From the NCBI RefSeq assembly GCF_029968095.1, contig NZ_JASCIR010000007.1, forward strand, positions 62,001 through 126,000: 64,000 nucleotides of DNA. Direction: 5' to 3'. The translations under genes were made by a program, and so were the position numbers. Within the stretch, counting starts at the first letter, position 1. Each line of letters starts with the position of its first letter. This DNA comes from Streptomyces solicavernae (GTDB lineage Bacteria > Actinomycetota > Actinomycetes > Streptomycetales > Streptomycetaceae). The notes beneath the pieces are model-generated. The model saw only the letters and a list, made by a program, of their open reading frames with translations, was not told the DNA's origin and ran no database searches. Shown piece by piece: positions 41,874-52,288 of the stretch.

Positions 41874-44429
41874 CTACGGTCTGCGCGCCGACGTCACGCG
41901 GTACACGTCGTAGACGCCCTCGACTCCCCTGACCGCCTTGAGCACGTGGCCCAGGTGCTTGGGGTCGCCCATCTCGAAGGTGAAGCGGGAGGTGGCGACG
42001 CGGTCGCGGGAGGTCTGGACGGCTGCCGACAGGATGTTGACGTGCTGGTCGGAGAGGACGCGGGTGACGTCCGAGAGCAGCCGGGAGCGGTCCAGCGCCT
42101 CGACCTGGATGGCGACCAGGAACACCGAGGACTGGGTGGGCGCCCACTCGACCTCCAGGATCCGCTCGGGCTGCTGCGACAGCGAGTCGACGTTGACGCA
42201 GTCCGCGCGGTGCACGGAGACGCCGCTGCCGCGGGTGACGAAGCCGATGATCGGGTCGCCCGGCACCGGGGTGCAGCAGCGGGCGAGCTTGACCCACACG
42301 TCCTCGACACCCTTGACCATGACGCCCGGGTCGGCGTTCGCACGGCGCTTGCTGCGGCCGCGCACCGGGGTGGCCGTCTCGGCGATGTCCTCGCCGGCCG
42401 CCTCCTCGCCGCCGAGGGCCTGGACCAGCTTCTGCACCACGTTCTGCGCGGAGACATGGCCCTCGCCGATCGCCGCGTACAGCGAGGAGATGTCGGGGTA
42501 GCGCATTTCGTGCGCCATCGTGACGAGGGAGTCGCCGGTGAGGATGCGCTGGATCGGCAGGTTCTGCTTGCGCATCGCGCGGACGATGGCGTCCTTGCCC
42601 TGTTCAATGGCCTCGTCGCGCCGCTCCTTGGAGAACCAGGCGCGGATCTTGTTGCGCGCCCGCGGGGACTTGACGAAGCCGAGCCAGTCACGGGACGGCC
42701 CTGCCCCGGCGGCCTTGGAGGTGAAGACCTCCACCAAGTCGCCGTTGTCCAGGGTGGATTCGAGCGGTACGAGACGGCCGTTGACCCGGGCTCCTATGGT
42801 GCGGTGGCCCACCTCGGTGTGCACCGCGTACGCGAAGTCGACGGGGGTCGCGCCCGCCGGGAGCGCTATGACGTCGCCCTTCGGCGTGAAGACGAACACC
42901 TCGTTGCGCGAGAGGTCGAAGCGCAGGGACTCCAGGAACTCGCCGGGGTCCTCGGTCTCCTTCTGCCAGTCGAGGAGTTGGCGCAGCCACGCCATGTCGT
43001 TGAGGTGGTCGTCCTTGCCGCCGCCCTTGGGGGCGTCCGAGCGGACCTTGGAGGCTCCGGCGACGGCCTCCTGCTTGTACTTCCAGTGCGCCGCGATGCC
43101 GTACTCGGCGCGGCGGTGCATGTCGAACGTGCGGATCTGCAGCTCGACGGGCTTGCCGTTGGGGCCGATGACCGTGGTGTGCAGCGACTGGTACATGTTG
43201 AACTTGGGCATCGCGATGTAGTCCTTGAACCGGCCGGGGACCGGGTTCCATCGCGCGTGCACCGTGCCGAGGGCGGCGTAGCAGTCCCGCACCGTGTCGA
43301 CCAGGACACGGATCCCCACCAGGTCGTAGATCTCCGCGAAGTCACGGCCGCGGACGATCATCTTCTGGTAGACGCTGTAGTAGTGCTTCGGGCGGCCGGT
43401 CACGGTGGCCTTGATGCGGGCGGCGCGCAGGTCGGCCTGGACCTCGTCGGTCACTATGGCCAGGTACTCGTCGCGCTTGGGGGCCCGCTCGGCGACGAGG
43501 CGGACGATTTCGTCGTACATCTTGGGGTAGAGGATCGCGAACGCGAGGTCCTCCAGCTCCCACTTGATGGTGTTCATGCCCAGTCGGTGCGCCAACGGGG
43601 CGTAGATCTCCAGGGTTTCGCGGGCCTTCTTCTCCTGCTTCTCGCGCTTGAGATACCGCATCGTGCGCATGTTGTGCAGGCGGTCGGCGAGCTTGATGAC
43701 CAGGACGCGCGGGTCCTTGGCCATGGCGACGACCATCTTGCGGACCGTCTCGGCCTGCGCGGCTTCGCCGAACTTGACCTTGTCCAGCTTGGTGACGCCG
43801 TCGACGAGCAGCGCGACCTGGTCGCCGAAGTCCCGGCGCAGGGTGTCCAGGCCGTACTCGGTGTCCTCCACGGTGTCGTGCAGCAGGCCCGCCATCAGCG
43901 TGGCCGGGTCCATGCCGAGCTCGGCGAGGATCGTCGTCACGGCGAGCGGATGCGTGATGTACGGGTCGCCGCTCTTGCGCTTCTGGCCGCGGTGCCAGCG
44001 CTCGGCGACCTGGTAGGCCCGCTCGATCTGGCGCAGCGTCGACGTCTCGATCTTCGGGTCGTTGCTCCGCACGATCCGAAGGAGCGGCTCAAGCACCGGG
44101 TTGTACGGGTTCGAGCGCTGCACGCCGAGGCGGGCGAGGCGGGCCCGCACGCGGTTGGAGGAGGCGGAGCGCGACTGGTTCGACCCTGCCGGGCGCATCG
44201 CCGGGGCCTGGCTCGCCGGGCCCTTGGCGGGCGGGTGCGCGGGCGCCTTCGCGGGCGGCGCGGGCTTGGGCGCCGGGCGGGGCTTTTCGGCCACCGGGTC
44301 GGACTTCGGCTTGGGTGCCTGCTTCTTCTCGCTCGCGGCGGGCATGGCAGCGGGCGCCGCGGCCGATTCGGCCGGCTGGTCGGGCTCGGGCTGCGCGGCG
44401 GCGAGTGGCTGACGGGCCTCGTCTGGCAA
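41874..44429 (-). CDS. relA: Bifunctional (p)ppGpp synthetase/hydrolase (RelA/SpoT homologue)
   Basis: Makes and degrades (p)ppGpp in the stringent response, which in streptomycetes also affects antibiotic production. The product is 851 aa. After a Pro/Ala/Lys-rich N-terminus (about 1-95) come the HD hydrolase domain (His160, [11 protein letters not shown] with HD at 184-185), the synthetase domain ([33 protein letters not shown]), TGS ([32 protein letters not shown]), and a C-terminal ACT domain. Intact HD and synthetase residues imply both activities. The start is TTG at 44427-44429 with GAGGAG 6 nt upstream. It lies downstream of apt and the sec genes, an order conserved in actinobacteria. 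Confidence 0.97.
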   Translation of the reverse strand: MPDEARQPLAAAQPEPDQPAESAAAPAAMPAASEKKQAPKPKSDPVAEKPRPAPKPAPPAKAPAHPPAKGPASQAPAMRPAGSNQSRSASSNRVRARLARLGVQRSNPYNPVLEPLLRIVRSNDPKIETSTLRQIERAYQVAERWHRGQKRKSGDPYITHPLAVTTILAELGMDPATLMAGLLHDTVEDTEYGLDTLRRDFGDQVALLVDGVTKLDKVKFGEAAQAETVRKMVVAMAKDPRVLVIKLADRLHNMRTMRYLKREKQEKKARETLEIYAPLAHRLGMNTIKWELEDLAFAILYPKMYDEIVRLVAERAPKRDEYLAIVTDEVQADLRAARIKATVTGRPKHYYSVYQKMIVRGRDFAEIYDLVGIRVLVDTVRDCYAALGTVHARWNPVPGRFKDYIAMPKFNMYQSLHTTVIGPNGKPVELQIRTFDMHRRAEYGIAAHWKYKQEAVAGASKVRSDAPKGGGKDDHLNDMAWLRQLLDWQKETEDPGEFLESLRFDLSRNEVFVFTPKGDVIALPAGATPVDFAYAVHTEVGHRTIGARVNGRLVPLESTLDNGDLVEVFTSKAAGAGPSRDWLGFVKSPRARNKIRAWFSKERRDEAIEQGKDAIVRAMRKQNLPIQRILTGDSLVTMAHEMRYPDISSLYAAIGEGHVSAQNVVQKLVQALGGEEAAGEDIAETATPVRGRSKRRANADPGVMVKGVEDVWVKLARCCTPVPGDPIIGFVTRGSGVSVHRADCVNVDSLSQQPERILEVEWAPTQSSVFLVAIQVEALDRSRLLSDVTRVLSDQHVNILSAAVQTSRDRVATSRFTFEMGDPKHLGHVLKAVRGVEGVYDVYRVTSARRP

Positions 44430-44512
44430 GAGTGCTCCTCATGCAGGGTCCGGCCCCCCGATCAGGTCCGGACTGCCATGGTATCGATCCTCGCGCTCCG
44501 GCTCGTGCCCAC

Positions 44513-44521
44513 TGTGGATAA
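44513..44521. promoter_or_regulatory. DnaA-box-like nonamer upstream of relA
   Basis: TGTGGATAA is the complement of TTATCCACA, the perfect nonamer, 84 bp upstream of the relA start codon. It is an isolated site in the relA leader/promoter region. Function is unproven. Confidence 0.35.
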
Positions 44522-44563
44522 CCTCCTGCGCGAGGGTGGCCTCCCCGAGGCCGCGGGCATGCG

Positions 44564-44601
44564 AAGGGCGGGCGACCGGACTGTTCCCGGTGCCCGCCCT
44601 T
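44564..44601 (-). terminator. apt terminator hairpin
   Basis: AAGGGCGGGC (44564-44573) pairs with GCCCGCCCTT (44592-44601), with an inner ACCGG/CCGGT extension. It lies 50 bp after the apt stop on the minus strand and separates the sec-apt unit from relA. Confidence 0.75.
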
Positions 44602-44650
44602 GGCTCGATCGTGCCGATCAGACGGCGATCAGCAGCTGATCCGCGCGTGC

Positions 44651-45190
44651 TCAGACGGTGAGCAGCGCCTCCAGCGGGGCGCCCTGGAGCGCGGGCTCCA
44701 GGCGGGCCCGGCCACCGAGGAAGCCGAGCTCCATCAGGACCGCCAGGCCGGCGACCTCGGCGCCCGCGCGGCGGATCAGCTGCAGCGAGGCCTCGGCGGT
44801 GCCGCCGGTGGCCAGGACGTCGTCGATGACCAGGACGCGGTCGCCCGTGGACAGGTCCTCGGCGTGCACCTCGATCTCGGCGCTGCCGTACTCCAGCTCG
44901 TACGACTGGGCCAGGGTCGCTCCGGGGAGCTTGCCCGCCTTGCGTACGGGGATGAAGCCCACGCCCGCGCGGACCGCGACCGGGGCCGCGAGGATGAATC
45001 CGCGCGCCTCCAGGCCGACGATCTTCGTCGCGCCCTGCTCGACGCAGAGGTCGGCGAGGGCGCCGGTGAGCGCCGAGAACGCCGTCGGGTCGGCGAGCAG
45101 CGGGGTGATGTCCTTGAACATCACGCCGGGTTTCGGGTAGTCCGGGACGTCCCGGATGCGGCTGAGCAGCAGTTCCTTGACGTCGGTCAT
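44651..45190 (-). CDS. apt: Adenine phosphoribosyltransferase
   Basis: Salvages adenine to AMP with PRPP. The ATG at 45188-45190 overlaps the secF stop by 4 nt and gives 179 aa. Family marks are PDYPKPGVMFKDITPLLADP near the N-terminus, KIVGLEARGFILAAPVA and the PRPP motif VLVIDDVLATGGTAEAS. secD-secF-apt-relA is a conserved actinobacterial order, linking purine salvage to the (p)ppGpp enzyme by position. Confidence 0.97.
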   Translation of the reverse strand: MTDVKELLLSRIRDVPDYPKPGVMFKDITPLLADPTAFSALTGALADLCVEQGATKIVGLEARGFILAAPVAVRAGVGFIPVRKAGKLPGATLAQSYELEYGSAEIEVHAEDLSTGDRVLVIDDVLATGGTAEASLQLIRRAGAEVAGLAVLMELGFLGGRARLEPALQGAPLEALLTV

Positions 45191-46329
45191 CGGCGCTTCC
45201 CAGAGGGTCGGCCGCGTCCGCGGTTGCGGGACTGCGGCTGGGTGCGGCGCTGGCCGACCACGCCCGGGGCCGCGCCCGCGGTGGCGCCTGCGGTGGCGTC
45301 CACCGGGTCCGGCTCGCGGGGCTCCTCGTCCTGGCCCGCCGCCTCCGCTTCGCTCTTGGCGGCGGCCTGCGCGCGCTTGGCGAGCACCCGCTTCGTCAGC
45401 GCCTTCATCTGCGGCTCGCGCTCCTTGAGGTCGGCGACGAGCGGCGTGGCGATGAAGATCGAGGAGTACGCACCGGCGGCGAGGCCGACGAACAGCGACA
45501 GCGAGATGTCGTTCAGCATGCCGGCGCCGAGGACGCCGCCACCGATGAACAGCAGGCCCGCCACCGGCAGGAGCGCGACCACCGTGGTGTTGATGGAGCG
45601 CACCAGCGTGCTGTTGATGGAGAGGTTGGCGACCTCGCTGTAGGTCTGCTTCGTCTGCTTGGTGATCCCCTTCGACTGTTCCTTCAGGGAGTCGAAGACG
45701 ACGACCGTGTCGTACAGCGAGTACCCGAGGATGGTCAGCAGACCGATCACCGTGCCCGGGGTGACCTCGAAGCCCACCAGGGCGTACACGCCGACGGTGA
45801 TGGTGATGTCGTGGATCAGGGCGATCAGGGCGGCGACGGCCATCCGCCACTCGAAGGCGATCGCCAGGTAGATGACGCAGAGCACCATGAACACGCCGAG
45901 GCCCATCCAGGCCTTGTTGGCGATCTGCGCGCCCCAACTGGGCCCGACCAGTTCGGCGTTGATGTCGTTCGCCGGGACGCTCAGGTCCTCGGACAGCACT
46001 TCCTTGATCTGGTCGGACTTGGCGGTGTCCACGCCGCTGACCTGGATCCGGAGGCCGCCGTTGCCGAGCTTCTGGACGATGGACTGGTGGCCGGAGGCGT
46101 CTTCGGCCGCTTCCCGGGCCTGCGAGACGGAGGCCTCGGTCTTGGGCGTCGTGAAGACGGCGCCGCCCTTGAACTCGATGCCCAGGTTCAGTCCCTGCAC
46201 CGCCAGGGCCACGATGGCCGTGATGGTGATCAGGATCGAGATGCCGTAGTAGACCTTCCGCTTGCCGATGAAGTCGTAGCCGACTTCGCCGCGGTAGAGC
46301 CGGGCGCCGAGGTTGCCGAGCTTCGACAT
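45187..46329 (-). CDS. secF: Protein translocase subunit SecF
   Basis: Accessory membrane subunit that, with SecD, drives late export using the proton gradient. The ATG at 46329 (MSKLGNLGARLYRGEVGYDF) has AAGGAGG 7 nt upstream, inside the 3' end of secD, and gives 380 aa. Six membrane helices are expected; visible ones include VYYGISILITITAIVALAVQ and GLGVFMVLCVIYLAIAFEW. The conserved GLNLGIEFKGG and GYSLYDTVVVFDSLKE motifs are present. The C-terminal 70 residues are a charged, Arg-rich extension. It lies 1 nt from secD and overlaps apt. Confidence 0.97.
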   Translation of the reverse strand: MSKLGNLGARLYRGEVGYDFIGKRKVYYGISILITITAIVALAVQGLNLGIEFKGGAVFTTPKTEASVSQAREAAEDASGHQSIVQKLGNGGLRIQVSGVDTAKSDQIKEVLSEDLSVPANDINAELVGPSWGAQIANKAWMGLGVFMVLCVIYLAIAFEWRMAVAALIALIHDITITVGVYALVGFEVTPGTVIGLLTILGYSLYDTVVVFDSLKEQSKGITKQTKQTYSEVANLSINSTLVRSINTTVVALLPVAGLLFIGGGVLGAGMLNDISLSLFVGLAAGAYSSIFIATPLVADLKEREPQMKALTKRVLAKRAQAAAKSEAEAAGQDEEPREPDPVDATAGATAGAAPGVVGQRRTQPQSRNRGRGRPSGKRR

Positions 46330-46330
46330 C

Positions 46331-48124
46331 TCACGCCTCCTTCGGGTCGACGGAGCCGGGCACACGACGGGTGCGCGAGCGGCGCAGCGGGGGTTTGGCG
46401 CCGAGGCGCTTCGGGTCGAGTCCGGACCACGGGTGGCCGTTCGCGAAGAACTTGCGGCGGGCGAGCAGCGTCATCAGCGGCTTGGTGAAGAGGAACACCA
46501 CGACGATGTCGAGCAGCGTGGTCAGGCCGAGCGTGAACGCGAAGCCCTGCACCTTGCCGACGGTGACGATGAACAGCACGGCGGCGGCCAGGAACGACAC
46601 GAAGTCGGACACCAGGATGGTGCGCCGGGCACGCGGCCAGGCCCGCTCGACTGCGGGGCGCAGACTGCGGCCCTCACGGACCTCGTCCCGGGCCCGCTCG
46701 AAGTACACGATGAACGAGTCGGCGGTGATGCCGATGGCGACGATCGCACCGCAGACCGCCGGCAGGTTCAGCGCGAACCCGATGGCCGGCCCGAGCAGTG
46801 ACATCAGCGTGTACGTGAGGATGCCGGAGGCGAGAAGGCTGAGCAGGGCGATCAGGGACAGGCCGCGGTAGTAGACCACGAGGTAGACGACGACCAGGGC
46901 GAGGCCGATGGCGCCGGCGATCAGTCCGGCCTGCAGCTGCTCACCGCCGAGGGCGGCGGTCACCGAGGTGACGCTCTGCTCCTCGAAGCTCAGCGGGAGC
47001 GCGCCGTACGACAGGATGTTCGCCAGGTCCTGCGCGGACTCCTGGGTGAAGCTGCCGGAGATCTCGGCGCTCTTGCTCAGGGTCTCGCTGACGCTGGGGG
47101 CGGAGACGACCTCGCCGTCGAGCACGATGCCGAACTGGTTCTGCGGCGACTGCTGCGTCTTCAGCTGGGTCGTGATCTTCGAGAACTTGTCCGCGCCCTT
47201 GCTGTTGAACTTCATCGTGACGATCCACTGGCCGCGGTCGTTGATGACCGCCGCGGCCTCGTCGACGTCCTTGCCGTCGACTTCGGCCGGACCGAGGATG
47301 TACTTCTCCCACTGGCCGATGGCGTTCTTGCCGCAACCGACCATGGGCTCAGTGGGCGCGACGCCCTGTGCGGCCTGGACCCGCTCGTCCTTCTTGGTGC
47401 AGTCGAGCGCGGTGAACTGCTCCTGCAGCTTCTTCGTGGCCTCGTCCGGCTTGGGCGTCTCGGTGGCGGAGGGCTTGTCCGTGGCGGAGGGCTTCTCGTC
47501 GCCCTTGCCCTGGTCGCCCTTGTCGTTCGCCGAGGAGGACGGGGTGGGGTCGGCCTTCAGGCCGTCGGTGACGGCGCGGCCCTGCGTGGTGGGGCTCGCG
47601 GTGGGCGTGGCGCTCTCGTCGCCGTTGCCGGCCTTCGGCTTGTCCTTGCCGGAGTCAGAGGCGCCGGGGTCCGATGCGCCGGGGGACGGGCTGGACGAGG
47701 GGTCCGGGGTGGGCTTGCCCGCGCTCATCGTGAGGACCGGGCGGAAGTAGAGCTGAGCGGTCGTGCCGACCTGCTCGCGGGCCTGCTTCTCGTTGGTGCC
47801 CTTGGGGATGTTGACGATGATGTTGCGATCGCCCTGGGTCTGGACCTCCGCCTCGGAGACGCCCAGGCCGTTGACACGGCGCTCGATGATGCCGACCGCG
47901 GTGTTCATGTTGGTCTTGTTGATCGCGTTCGGCTTGCCGGGCTGGTTCTTGGCCGCGAGCGTGATGCTCGTACCGCCGGCGAGGTCGATGCCCAGGCGCG
48001 GAGTGGTGTGACCGGAGAAGAACATCCCCCCGGTCAGCGCCACCATGGCGATCAGGATCAGCGCGAGGGCCCTGCCCGGCTTGCCCTGGCCGCTCGGCCT
48101 CCGGCCCTTCTTCGGTGCTGCCAC
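46331..48124 (-). CDS. secD: Protein translocase subunit SecD
   Basis: Partner of SecF in the Sec translocon. The product is 597 aa from a GTG at 48124. The first helix is ALILIAMVALTGGMFFSG, followed by RLGIDLAGGTSITL and the P1 periplasmic domain. An unusual low-complexity insert of about 90 residues (roughly 135-230, Ser/Pro/Lys/Asp-rich) lies within the P1 region. The P1 end, FGIVLDGEVVSAPSV, and the five C-terminal helices (GLIAGAIGLALVVVYLVVYY, VAIGITADSFIVYFERARDE) are typical. The insert seems typical of streptomycetes but I cannot verify its extent across species here. Confidence 0.97.
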   Translation of the reverse strand: MAAPKKGRRPSGQGKPGRALALILIAMVALTGGMFFSGHTTPRLGIDLAGGTSITLAAKNQPGKPNAINKTNMNTAVGIIERRVNGLGVSEAEVQTQGDRNIIVNIPKGTNEKQAREQVGTTAQLYFRPVLTMSAGKPTPDPSSSPSPGASDPGASDSGKDKPKAGNGDESATPTASPTTQGRAVTDGLKADPTPSSSANDKGDQGKGDEKPSATDKPSATETPKPDEATKKLQEQFTALDCTKKDERVQAAQGVAPTEPMVGCGKNAIGQWEKYILGPAEVDGKDVDEAAAVINDRGQWIVTMKFNSKGADKFSKITTQLKTQQSPQNQFGIVLDGEVVSAPSVSETLSKSAEISGSFTQESAQDLANILSYGALPLSFEEQSVTSVTAALGGEQLQAGLIAGAIGLALVVVYLVVYYRGLSLIALLSLLASGILTYTLMSLLGPAIGFALNLPAVCGAIVAIGITADSFIVYFERARDEVREGRSLRPAVERAWPRARRTILVSDFVSFLAAAVLFIVTVGKVQGFAFTLGLTTLLDIVVVFLFTKPLMTLLARRKFFANGHPWSGLDPKRLGAKPPLRRSRTRRVPGSVDPKEA

Positions 48125-48224
48125 CTTGTCGTTTCTCCCTGTCCAACCGCCCGGAACCCGAACACACGCCGTGGGCGGCCATGAAGTGGTGGGGGGTGAA
48201 ACCGGACGAAGCCGGCACGCCCGA

Positions 48225-48259
48225 AGGACCGCGGGGCGTTCGGGGCGCTCCGCGGTCCT
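48225..48259 (-). terminator. Hairpin between yajC and secD
   Basis: AGGACCGCGG (48225-48234) pairs perfectly with CCGCGGTCCT (48250-48259), 9 bp after the yajC stop. It may end or attenuate the yajC transcript before secD. Confidence 0.65.
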
Positions 48260-48268
48260 CGGCCGTGA

Positions 48269-48817
48269 CTACTTCGCGTCGGCCTCGCCGTCGGTCTTCT
48301 TCGGCGCGTCCTCGTCCTTCTTCGGCGCGTCCTCGTCCGTGTCGGCGGCCTTGTCGGCGTCGGCCTGGGCAGCCTTGCCGGCGTCGGCCTCGGCGGTCTT
48401 GTCGGCGTCGGTGTCCTTCTTGGCGAAGTCCACGGGCGAGTCGCCGGCGGCGGCGGGCGCGGCGTCCTCAGCGTTCTCGGTCAGGGAGGAGGCGTCGTCC
48501 GGCACGACGGGGGTGTCCGACTTCAGGTCCTGTTCGGCGCCGTGGACGATGCGGTTGTACTCCTCGTCGTCGAGGACGGCGCCGATCGCGTTCTTGGCGT
48601 AGATCGCGTGGACTCCGGGCGCCACCTCCAGGGTGGCGGTGTCGTCGGTGACCTCCTTGACGACGGCGTACATGCCACCGATCGTGCGGACGCCGGTGCC
48701 GGGCTGCATCTCATTGCGCATCGTCGCCGCCGCCTGCTGCTTCTTCTTGGCGGAGCGCGTCATCAGGAACATGGCCCCGATGAGCACGATGAACGGGAGG
48801 AAGGTCACGATATCCAC
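48269..48817 (-). CDS. yajC: Preprotein translocase subunit YajC
   Basis: Small membrane protein associated with SecDF. The product is 182 aa from the GTG at 48817. The N-terminal helix is IVTFLPFIVLIGAMFLMTRS, followed by the conserved KKKQQAAATMRNEMQPGTGVRTIGG-type segment and a small beta domain. Unlike the 90-110 aa of most bacteria, it has an 85-residue Asp/Ala/Lys tail with repeats such as KKDEDAPKK and ADADKAAD, encoded partly by a duplicated 21-bp unit (around 48296-48337). It lies between ruvB and secD, the usual order. Confidence 0.95.
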   Translation of the reverse strand: MDIVTFLPFIVLIGAMFLMTRSAKKKQQAAATMRNEMQPGTGVRTIGGMYAVVKEVTDDTATLEVAPGVHAIYAKNAIGAVLDDEEYNRIVHGAEQDLKSDTPVVPDDASSLTENAEDAAPAAAGDSPVDFAKKDTDADKTAEADAGKAAQADADKAADTDEDAPKKDEDAPKKTDGEADAK

Positions 48818-48982
48818 GGGACGTAATTTTCCTTCGCGCGACCGCGCGTTGAGCGGCCTGTCTATTGGGGGTGGGCACGCCGCCCGGGAGGGGCGGCATC
48901 GGCGGAGTCTAAGCGAGCCCGCGCCTAAGGAACAACGCTCAGCATGGCACTGGGGTTCCTGGCCCCGCGACCATCCGCGCCG

Positions 48983-50065
48983 TCAGGTGCTGAACAGGTC
49001 CCCTTGCCCCGTTCCTCCCGTTCCGCCGCCCTGTGGGGGCGTGAGTCCGAGGTGGGCCCAGGCCGCGGGGGTGGCGACGCGGCCCCTGGGCGTACGGGCG
49101 AGAAGTCCCTCTCTTACGAGGAAGGGCTCGGCGACCTCTTCCACGGTCTCACGCTCCTCCCCCACCGCGACAGACAGGGTGGAGAGGCCGACGGGGCCGC
49201 CGCCGAACAGCTTGAGCAGGGCTTCGAGGACCGCGCGGTCCAGGCGGTCGAGTCCACGGCCGTCCACCTCGTACACCTTCAGGGCGGCGGCGGCGATCTC
49301 GCGGGTGACGGTGCCGTCCGCCTTGACCTGGGCGTAGTCCCGTACGCGGCGCAGCAGGCGGTTGGCGATGCGGGGCGTGCCACGGGAGCGGCCCGCGATC
49401 TCGCCCGCGCCGTCGGCCTCGATCGTGACGTCGAGGAGTTCGGCGGAGCGGCTGATGACGCGCTCCAGCTCGGCGGGGCCGTAGAACTCCATGTGCGCGG
49501 TGAAGCCGAAGCGGTCGCGCAGGGGCGGGGGCAGCAGTCCCGCGCGGGTGGTGGCGCCGACGAGGGTGAAGGGCGGGAGTTCGAGGGGGATGGCGGTGGC
49601 GCCGGGGCCCTTGCCGACGATGACGTCGACGCGGAAGTCCTCCATTGCCATGTAGAGCATCTCTTCGGCGGGCCGTGACATGCGGTGGATCTCGTCGAGG
49701 AAGAGGACCTCGCCCTCCTGCAGCGAGGAGAGGATCGCGGCGAGGTCGCCCGCGTGCTGGATCGCGGGGCCGCTGGTGATGCGGATCGGGGCGTCCATCT
49801 CGGCCGCGATGATCATGGAGAGCGTGGTCTTGCCGAGGCCGGGGGCACCGGAGAGCAGGACGTGGTCGGCCGTGGCGCCGCGCTGGCGGGCGGCCCTGAG
49901 GACGAGGTCGAGCTGCTCGCGGACCCGCTCCTGGCCGACGAACTCGGACAGGGACTTGGGGCGCAGGGCCGCCTCGACGGCCTGGTCCTCGCCGTCCGCG
50001 GCGGCCCCGACGAGGCGGCCGTCGGTGTCGGCGGCGGTGTCGGTCGGTGTGGAGTCCCAGTTCAC
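48983..50065 (-). CDS. ruvB: Holliday junction branch migration ATPase RuvB
   Basis: Hexameric motor that moves Holliday junctions with RuvA. The product is 360 aa from a GTG at 50065. The AAA+ core has Walker [21 protein letters not shown], Walker [12 protein letters not shown] and sensor [11 protein letters not shown]; the C-terminal winged helix follows, with [20 protein letters not shown] and [20 protein letters not shown]. The 144-bp gap before it contains three 10-bp repeats. Last gene of the ruvC-ruvA-ruvB set. Confidence 0.98.
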   Translation of the reverse strand: MNWDSTPTDTAADTDGRLVGAAADGEDQAVEAALRPKSLSEFVGQERVREQLDLVLRAARQRGATADHVLLSGAPGLGKTTLSMIIAAEMDAPIRITSGPAIQHAGDLAAILSSLQEGEVLFLDEIHRMSRPAEEMLYMAMEDFRVDVIVGKGPGATAIPLELPPFTLVGATTRAGLLPPPLRDRFGFTAHMEFYGPAELERVISRSAELLDVTIEADGAGEIAGRSRGTPRIANRLLRRVRDYAQVKADGTVTREIAAAALKVYEVDGRGLDRLDRAVLEALLKLFGGGPVGLSTLSVAVGEERETVEEVAEPFLVREGLLARTPRGRVATPAAWAHLGLTPPQGGGTGGTGQGDLFST

Positions 50066-50140
50066 GGTGGCGGCCTCGGGGTTGTGGGTGCGGTCGTGTG
50101 CGGTACGGGGGCGGGGCGGTGCCCGCTTCCGGTGGCGCCT

Positions 50141-50170
50141 GCTTTCCGGTGCTTTCCGGTGCTTTCCGGC
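50141..50170. repeat. 10-bp repeat between ruvA and ruvB
   Basis: GCTTTCCGGT occurs at 50141-50150 and 50151-50160, followed by GCTTTCCGGC at 50161-50170, with a related CGCTTTCCGG just after. It lies in the ruvB leader region, with no evident fold. Confidence 0.8.
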
Positions 50171-50209
50171 GGCGCTCGCTTTCCGGCGGCGCCGGTCAGC
50201 GGGCCTCGG

Positions 50210-50821
50210 TCAGCGGGCGCGGTTGAGGGTCTGCAGGGCGGCCTTCAGGAGCTGGGCCACCTGTGGGGTGCCCTCGGCGGCCTCGGCCTGCGGGGCGACG
50301 GCGGCGACCGCTTCGTCGGCCTCGCGCGTTGCGTACCCGAGGCCGATCAGGGCGGCGTGCAGCTGGTCGCGCCAGCCGGCGGTGACGGCGGTGCCGATGG
50401 CGGGGCCGCCGGTGCCGAGGGGTTCGCCGAGTCTGTCCTTCAGTTCGAGGAGGAGCTTCTGGGCGCCCTTCTTGCCGATGCCGGGGACGGCGGTGAGCGC
50501 CTTCTCGTCCCCGGTGGAGACGGCCGTGCGCAGCGCGTCCGGGCTGTGTACGGCGAGCATGGCCTGGGCCAGGCGCGGGCCGACCCCGCTGGCGGTCTGC
50601 AGCAGCTCGAAGGTCTGGCGCTCGTCGTCGTCGGCGAAGCCGTAGAGGGTCAGCGAGTCCTCGCGCACGACCAACGACGTGGCCAGCTTGGCCTGTTGGC
50701 CCACGCGCAGGCCGGACAGGGTGGTGGGGGTGCACTGGACGGCCATGCCGATGCCGCCGACCTCGACCACCGCCGAGTCGGGGGCGAGTCCGGCCACGGG
50801 TCCGCTGACGAAGGCGATCAT
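50210..50821 (-). CDS. ruvA: Holliday junction DNA-binding protein RuvA
   Basis: Tetrameric protein that holds the Holliday junction open for RuvB. The ATG at 50821 overlaps the ruvC stop by 4 nt and gives 203 aa. The N-terminal OB domain starts [20 protein letters not shown]; two helix-hairpin-helix motifs are readable as [14 protein letters not shown] and [19 protein letters not shown]. The C-terminal domain III is [20 protein letters not shown], which contacts RuvB. Confidence 0.97.
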   Translation of the reverse strand: MIAFVSGPVAGLAPDSAVVEVGGIGMAVQCTPTTLSGLRVGQQAKLATSLVVREDSLTLYGFADDDERQTFELLQTASGVGPRLAQAMLAVHSPDALRTAVSTGDEKALTAVPGIGKKGAQKLLLELKDRLGEPLGTGGPAIGTAVTAGWRDQLHAALIGLGYATREADEAVAAVAPQAEAAEGTPQVAQLLKAALQTLNRAR

Positions 50822-51372
50822 GGCGTTCGGCCTTTCGATGCGTGCTTTGATGCGTGCAGGGCGGCCTGTTGCTGCACTGCCTGCTGGAGTCGGTTCTTGG
50901 CGGGGGCGCGCCAGATGTGGCAGATCGCGAGGGCCAGGGCGTCCGCGGCGTCGGCCGGCTTGGGCGGGGCGGCGAGCCGCAGCAGTCTGGTGACCATGGC
51001 GCCGACCTGGGCCTTGTCCGCGCGTCCGCTGCCGGTGACGGCGGCCTTGACCTCGCTGGGCGTGTGCAGGGCGACCGGGATGCCGCGGCGCGAGGCGCAG
51101 AGCATGGCTACGGCACTGGCCTGGGCGGTGCCCATGACCGTACGGACGTTGTGCTGGCTGAACACCCGCTCCACGGCGACGCATTCGGGCCGGTGCTCGT
51201 CGAGCCACTGCTCGATGCCCTGCTCGATGGCGACGAGCCGCTGCCCCAACTCGGCGTCGGTGGGCGTGCGGACGACGCCGACGCCGCGCATCGTGAGGGG
51301 GCGGCCCGCGACGCCCTCGACGACGCCCACACCGCAGCGGGTCAGCCCTGGGTCCACACCGAGCACACGCAC
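50818..51372 (-). CDS. ruvC: Crossover junction endonuclease RuvC
   Basis: Cuts Holliday junctions symmetrically. The product is 184 aa from the GTG at 51372, with AAGGAGG upstream. The RNase H-like fold has the first catalytic Asp in [20 protein letters not shown], the Glu in [14 protein letters not shown] and the last acidic pair in [17 protein letters not shown]. The ruvC-ruvA-ruvB order with overlapping genes is standard. It is preceded by yebC and a terminator hairpin. Confidence 0.98.
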   Translation of the reverse strand: MRVLGVDPGLTRCGVGVVEGVAGRPLTMRGVGVVRTPTDAELGQRLVAIEQGIEQWLDEHRPECVAVERVFSQHNVRTVMGTAQASAVAMLCASRRGIPVALHTPSEVKAAVTGSGRADKAQVGAMVTRLLRLAAPPKPADAADALALAICHIWRAPAKNRLQQAVQQQAALHASKHASKGRTP

Positions 51373-51438
51373 GCCACCCCTCCTTCGCTCATCTGTTTGT
51401 GCAGGCTATCGGCTGCCACTGACAACGGGTGCAAAGGG

Positions 51439-51471
51439 AAGGGCCGACGGGCGTGTGTCCCGTCGGCCCTT
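51439..51471 (-). terminator. yebC terminator hairpin
   Basis: A perfect 13-bp stem (AAGGGCCGACGGG at 51439-51451 with 51459-51471) and a 7-nt loop, 40 bp after the yebC stop; separates yebC from ruvC. Confidence 0.88.
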
Positions 51472-51511
51472 GCCGTGCAGCGGAGTTCGCCGTGCGGCGC
51501 GCAGTGCACGG

Positions 51512-52264
51512 TCAGGCGTCGACCTTCTCCATGATCTCGTCGGGGACGTCGAAGTTGGCGAAGACGTTCTGGACGTCGTCGCTGTCCTCAAGGGCGTCGA
51601 TGAGCTTGAACATCTTCCGCGCGCCCTCCTCGTCCAGCTCGATCTGCATGGTGGGCAGGAAGCTGGCCTCGGCCGAGTCGTAGTCGATGCCCGCGTCGAC
51701 CAGGGCGGTGCGGACCGCGACCAGGTCGGTGGCCTCGCTGACGACCTCGAACTTCTCGCCGAGGTCGTTGACCTCGTCGGCGCCCGCTTCCAGGACGGCA
51801 CCGAGGACGTCGTCCTCGTCGAGCTCGCCCTTGTTGACGATCACGACGCCCTTGCGGTTGAAGAGGTACGCGACCGAGCCCGGGTCCCCCATCGAGCCGC
51901 CGTTGCGGGTCATCGCGACGCGGACGTCGGACGCCGCGCGGTTGCGGTTGTCGGTGAGGCACTCGATGTAGACGGCCACGCCGTTGGGGCCGTAGCCCTC
52001 GTACATGATCGTCTCGTAGTCGGCGCCGCCGGCCTCAAGGCCGCCGCCGCGCTTGACCGCGGAGTCGATGTTCTTGTTCGGGACCGACTGCTTCTTGGCC
52101 TTCTGGATGGCGTCGTAGAGGGTCGGGTTGCCCTCGATGTCGACGCCGCCCATTCGCGCGGCGACCTCGATGTTCTTGATCAGCTTCGCGAAGAGCTTGC
52201 CGCGCTTGGCATCGATCACGGCCTTCTTGTGCTTCGTCGTGGCCCATTTAGAGTGGCCGGACAT
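51512..52264 (-). CDS. YebC/PmpR-family DNA-binding regulatory protein
   Basis: Encodes 250 aa with the family start [20 protein letters not shown], followed by [19 protein letters not shown] and [20 protein letters not shown]. Members are variously described as transcription regulators and, more recently, as translation factors that help at proline-rich stalls. The ATG at 52264 has AAGGAG upstream. It lies between pdxT and ruvC, the order in many actinobacteria. Whether it acts on the ruv genes is not known. Confidence 0.95.
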   Translation of the reverse strand: MSGHSKWATTKHKKAVIDAKRGKLFAKLIKNIEVAARMGGVDIEGNPTLYDAIQKAKKQSVPNKNIDSAVKRGGGLEAGGADYETIMYEGYGPNGVAVYIECLTDNRNRAASDVRVAMTRNGGSMGDPGSVAYLFNRKGVVIVNKGELDEDDVLGAVLEAGADEVNDLGEKFEVVSEATDLVAVRTALVDAGIDYDSAEASFLPTMQIELDEEGARKMFKLIDALEDSDDVQNVFANFDVPDEIMEKVDA

Positions 52265-52288
52265 CTGCCTGTCTCCTTCGCGTAACCA

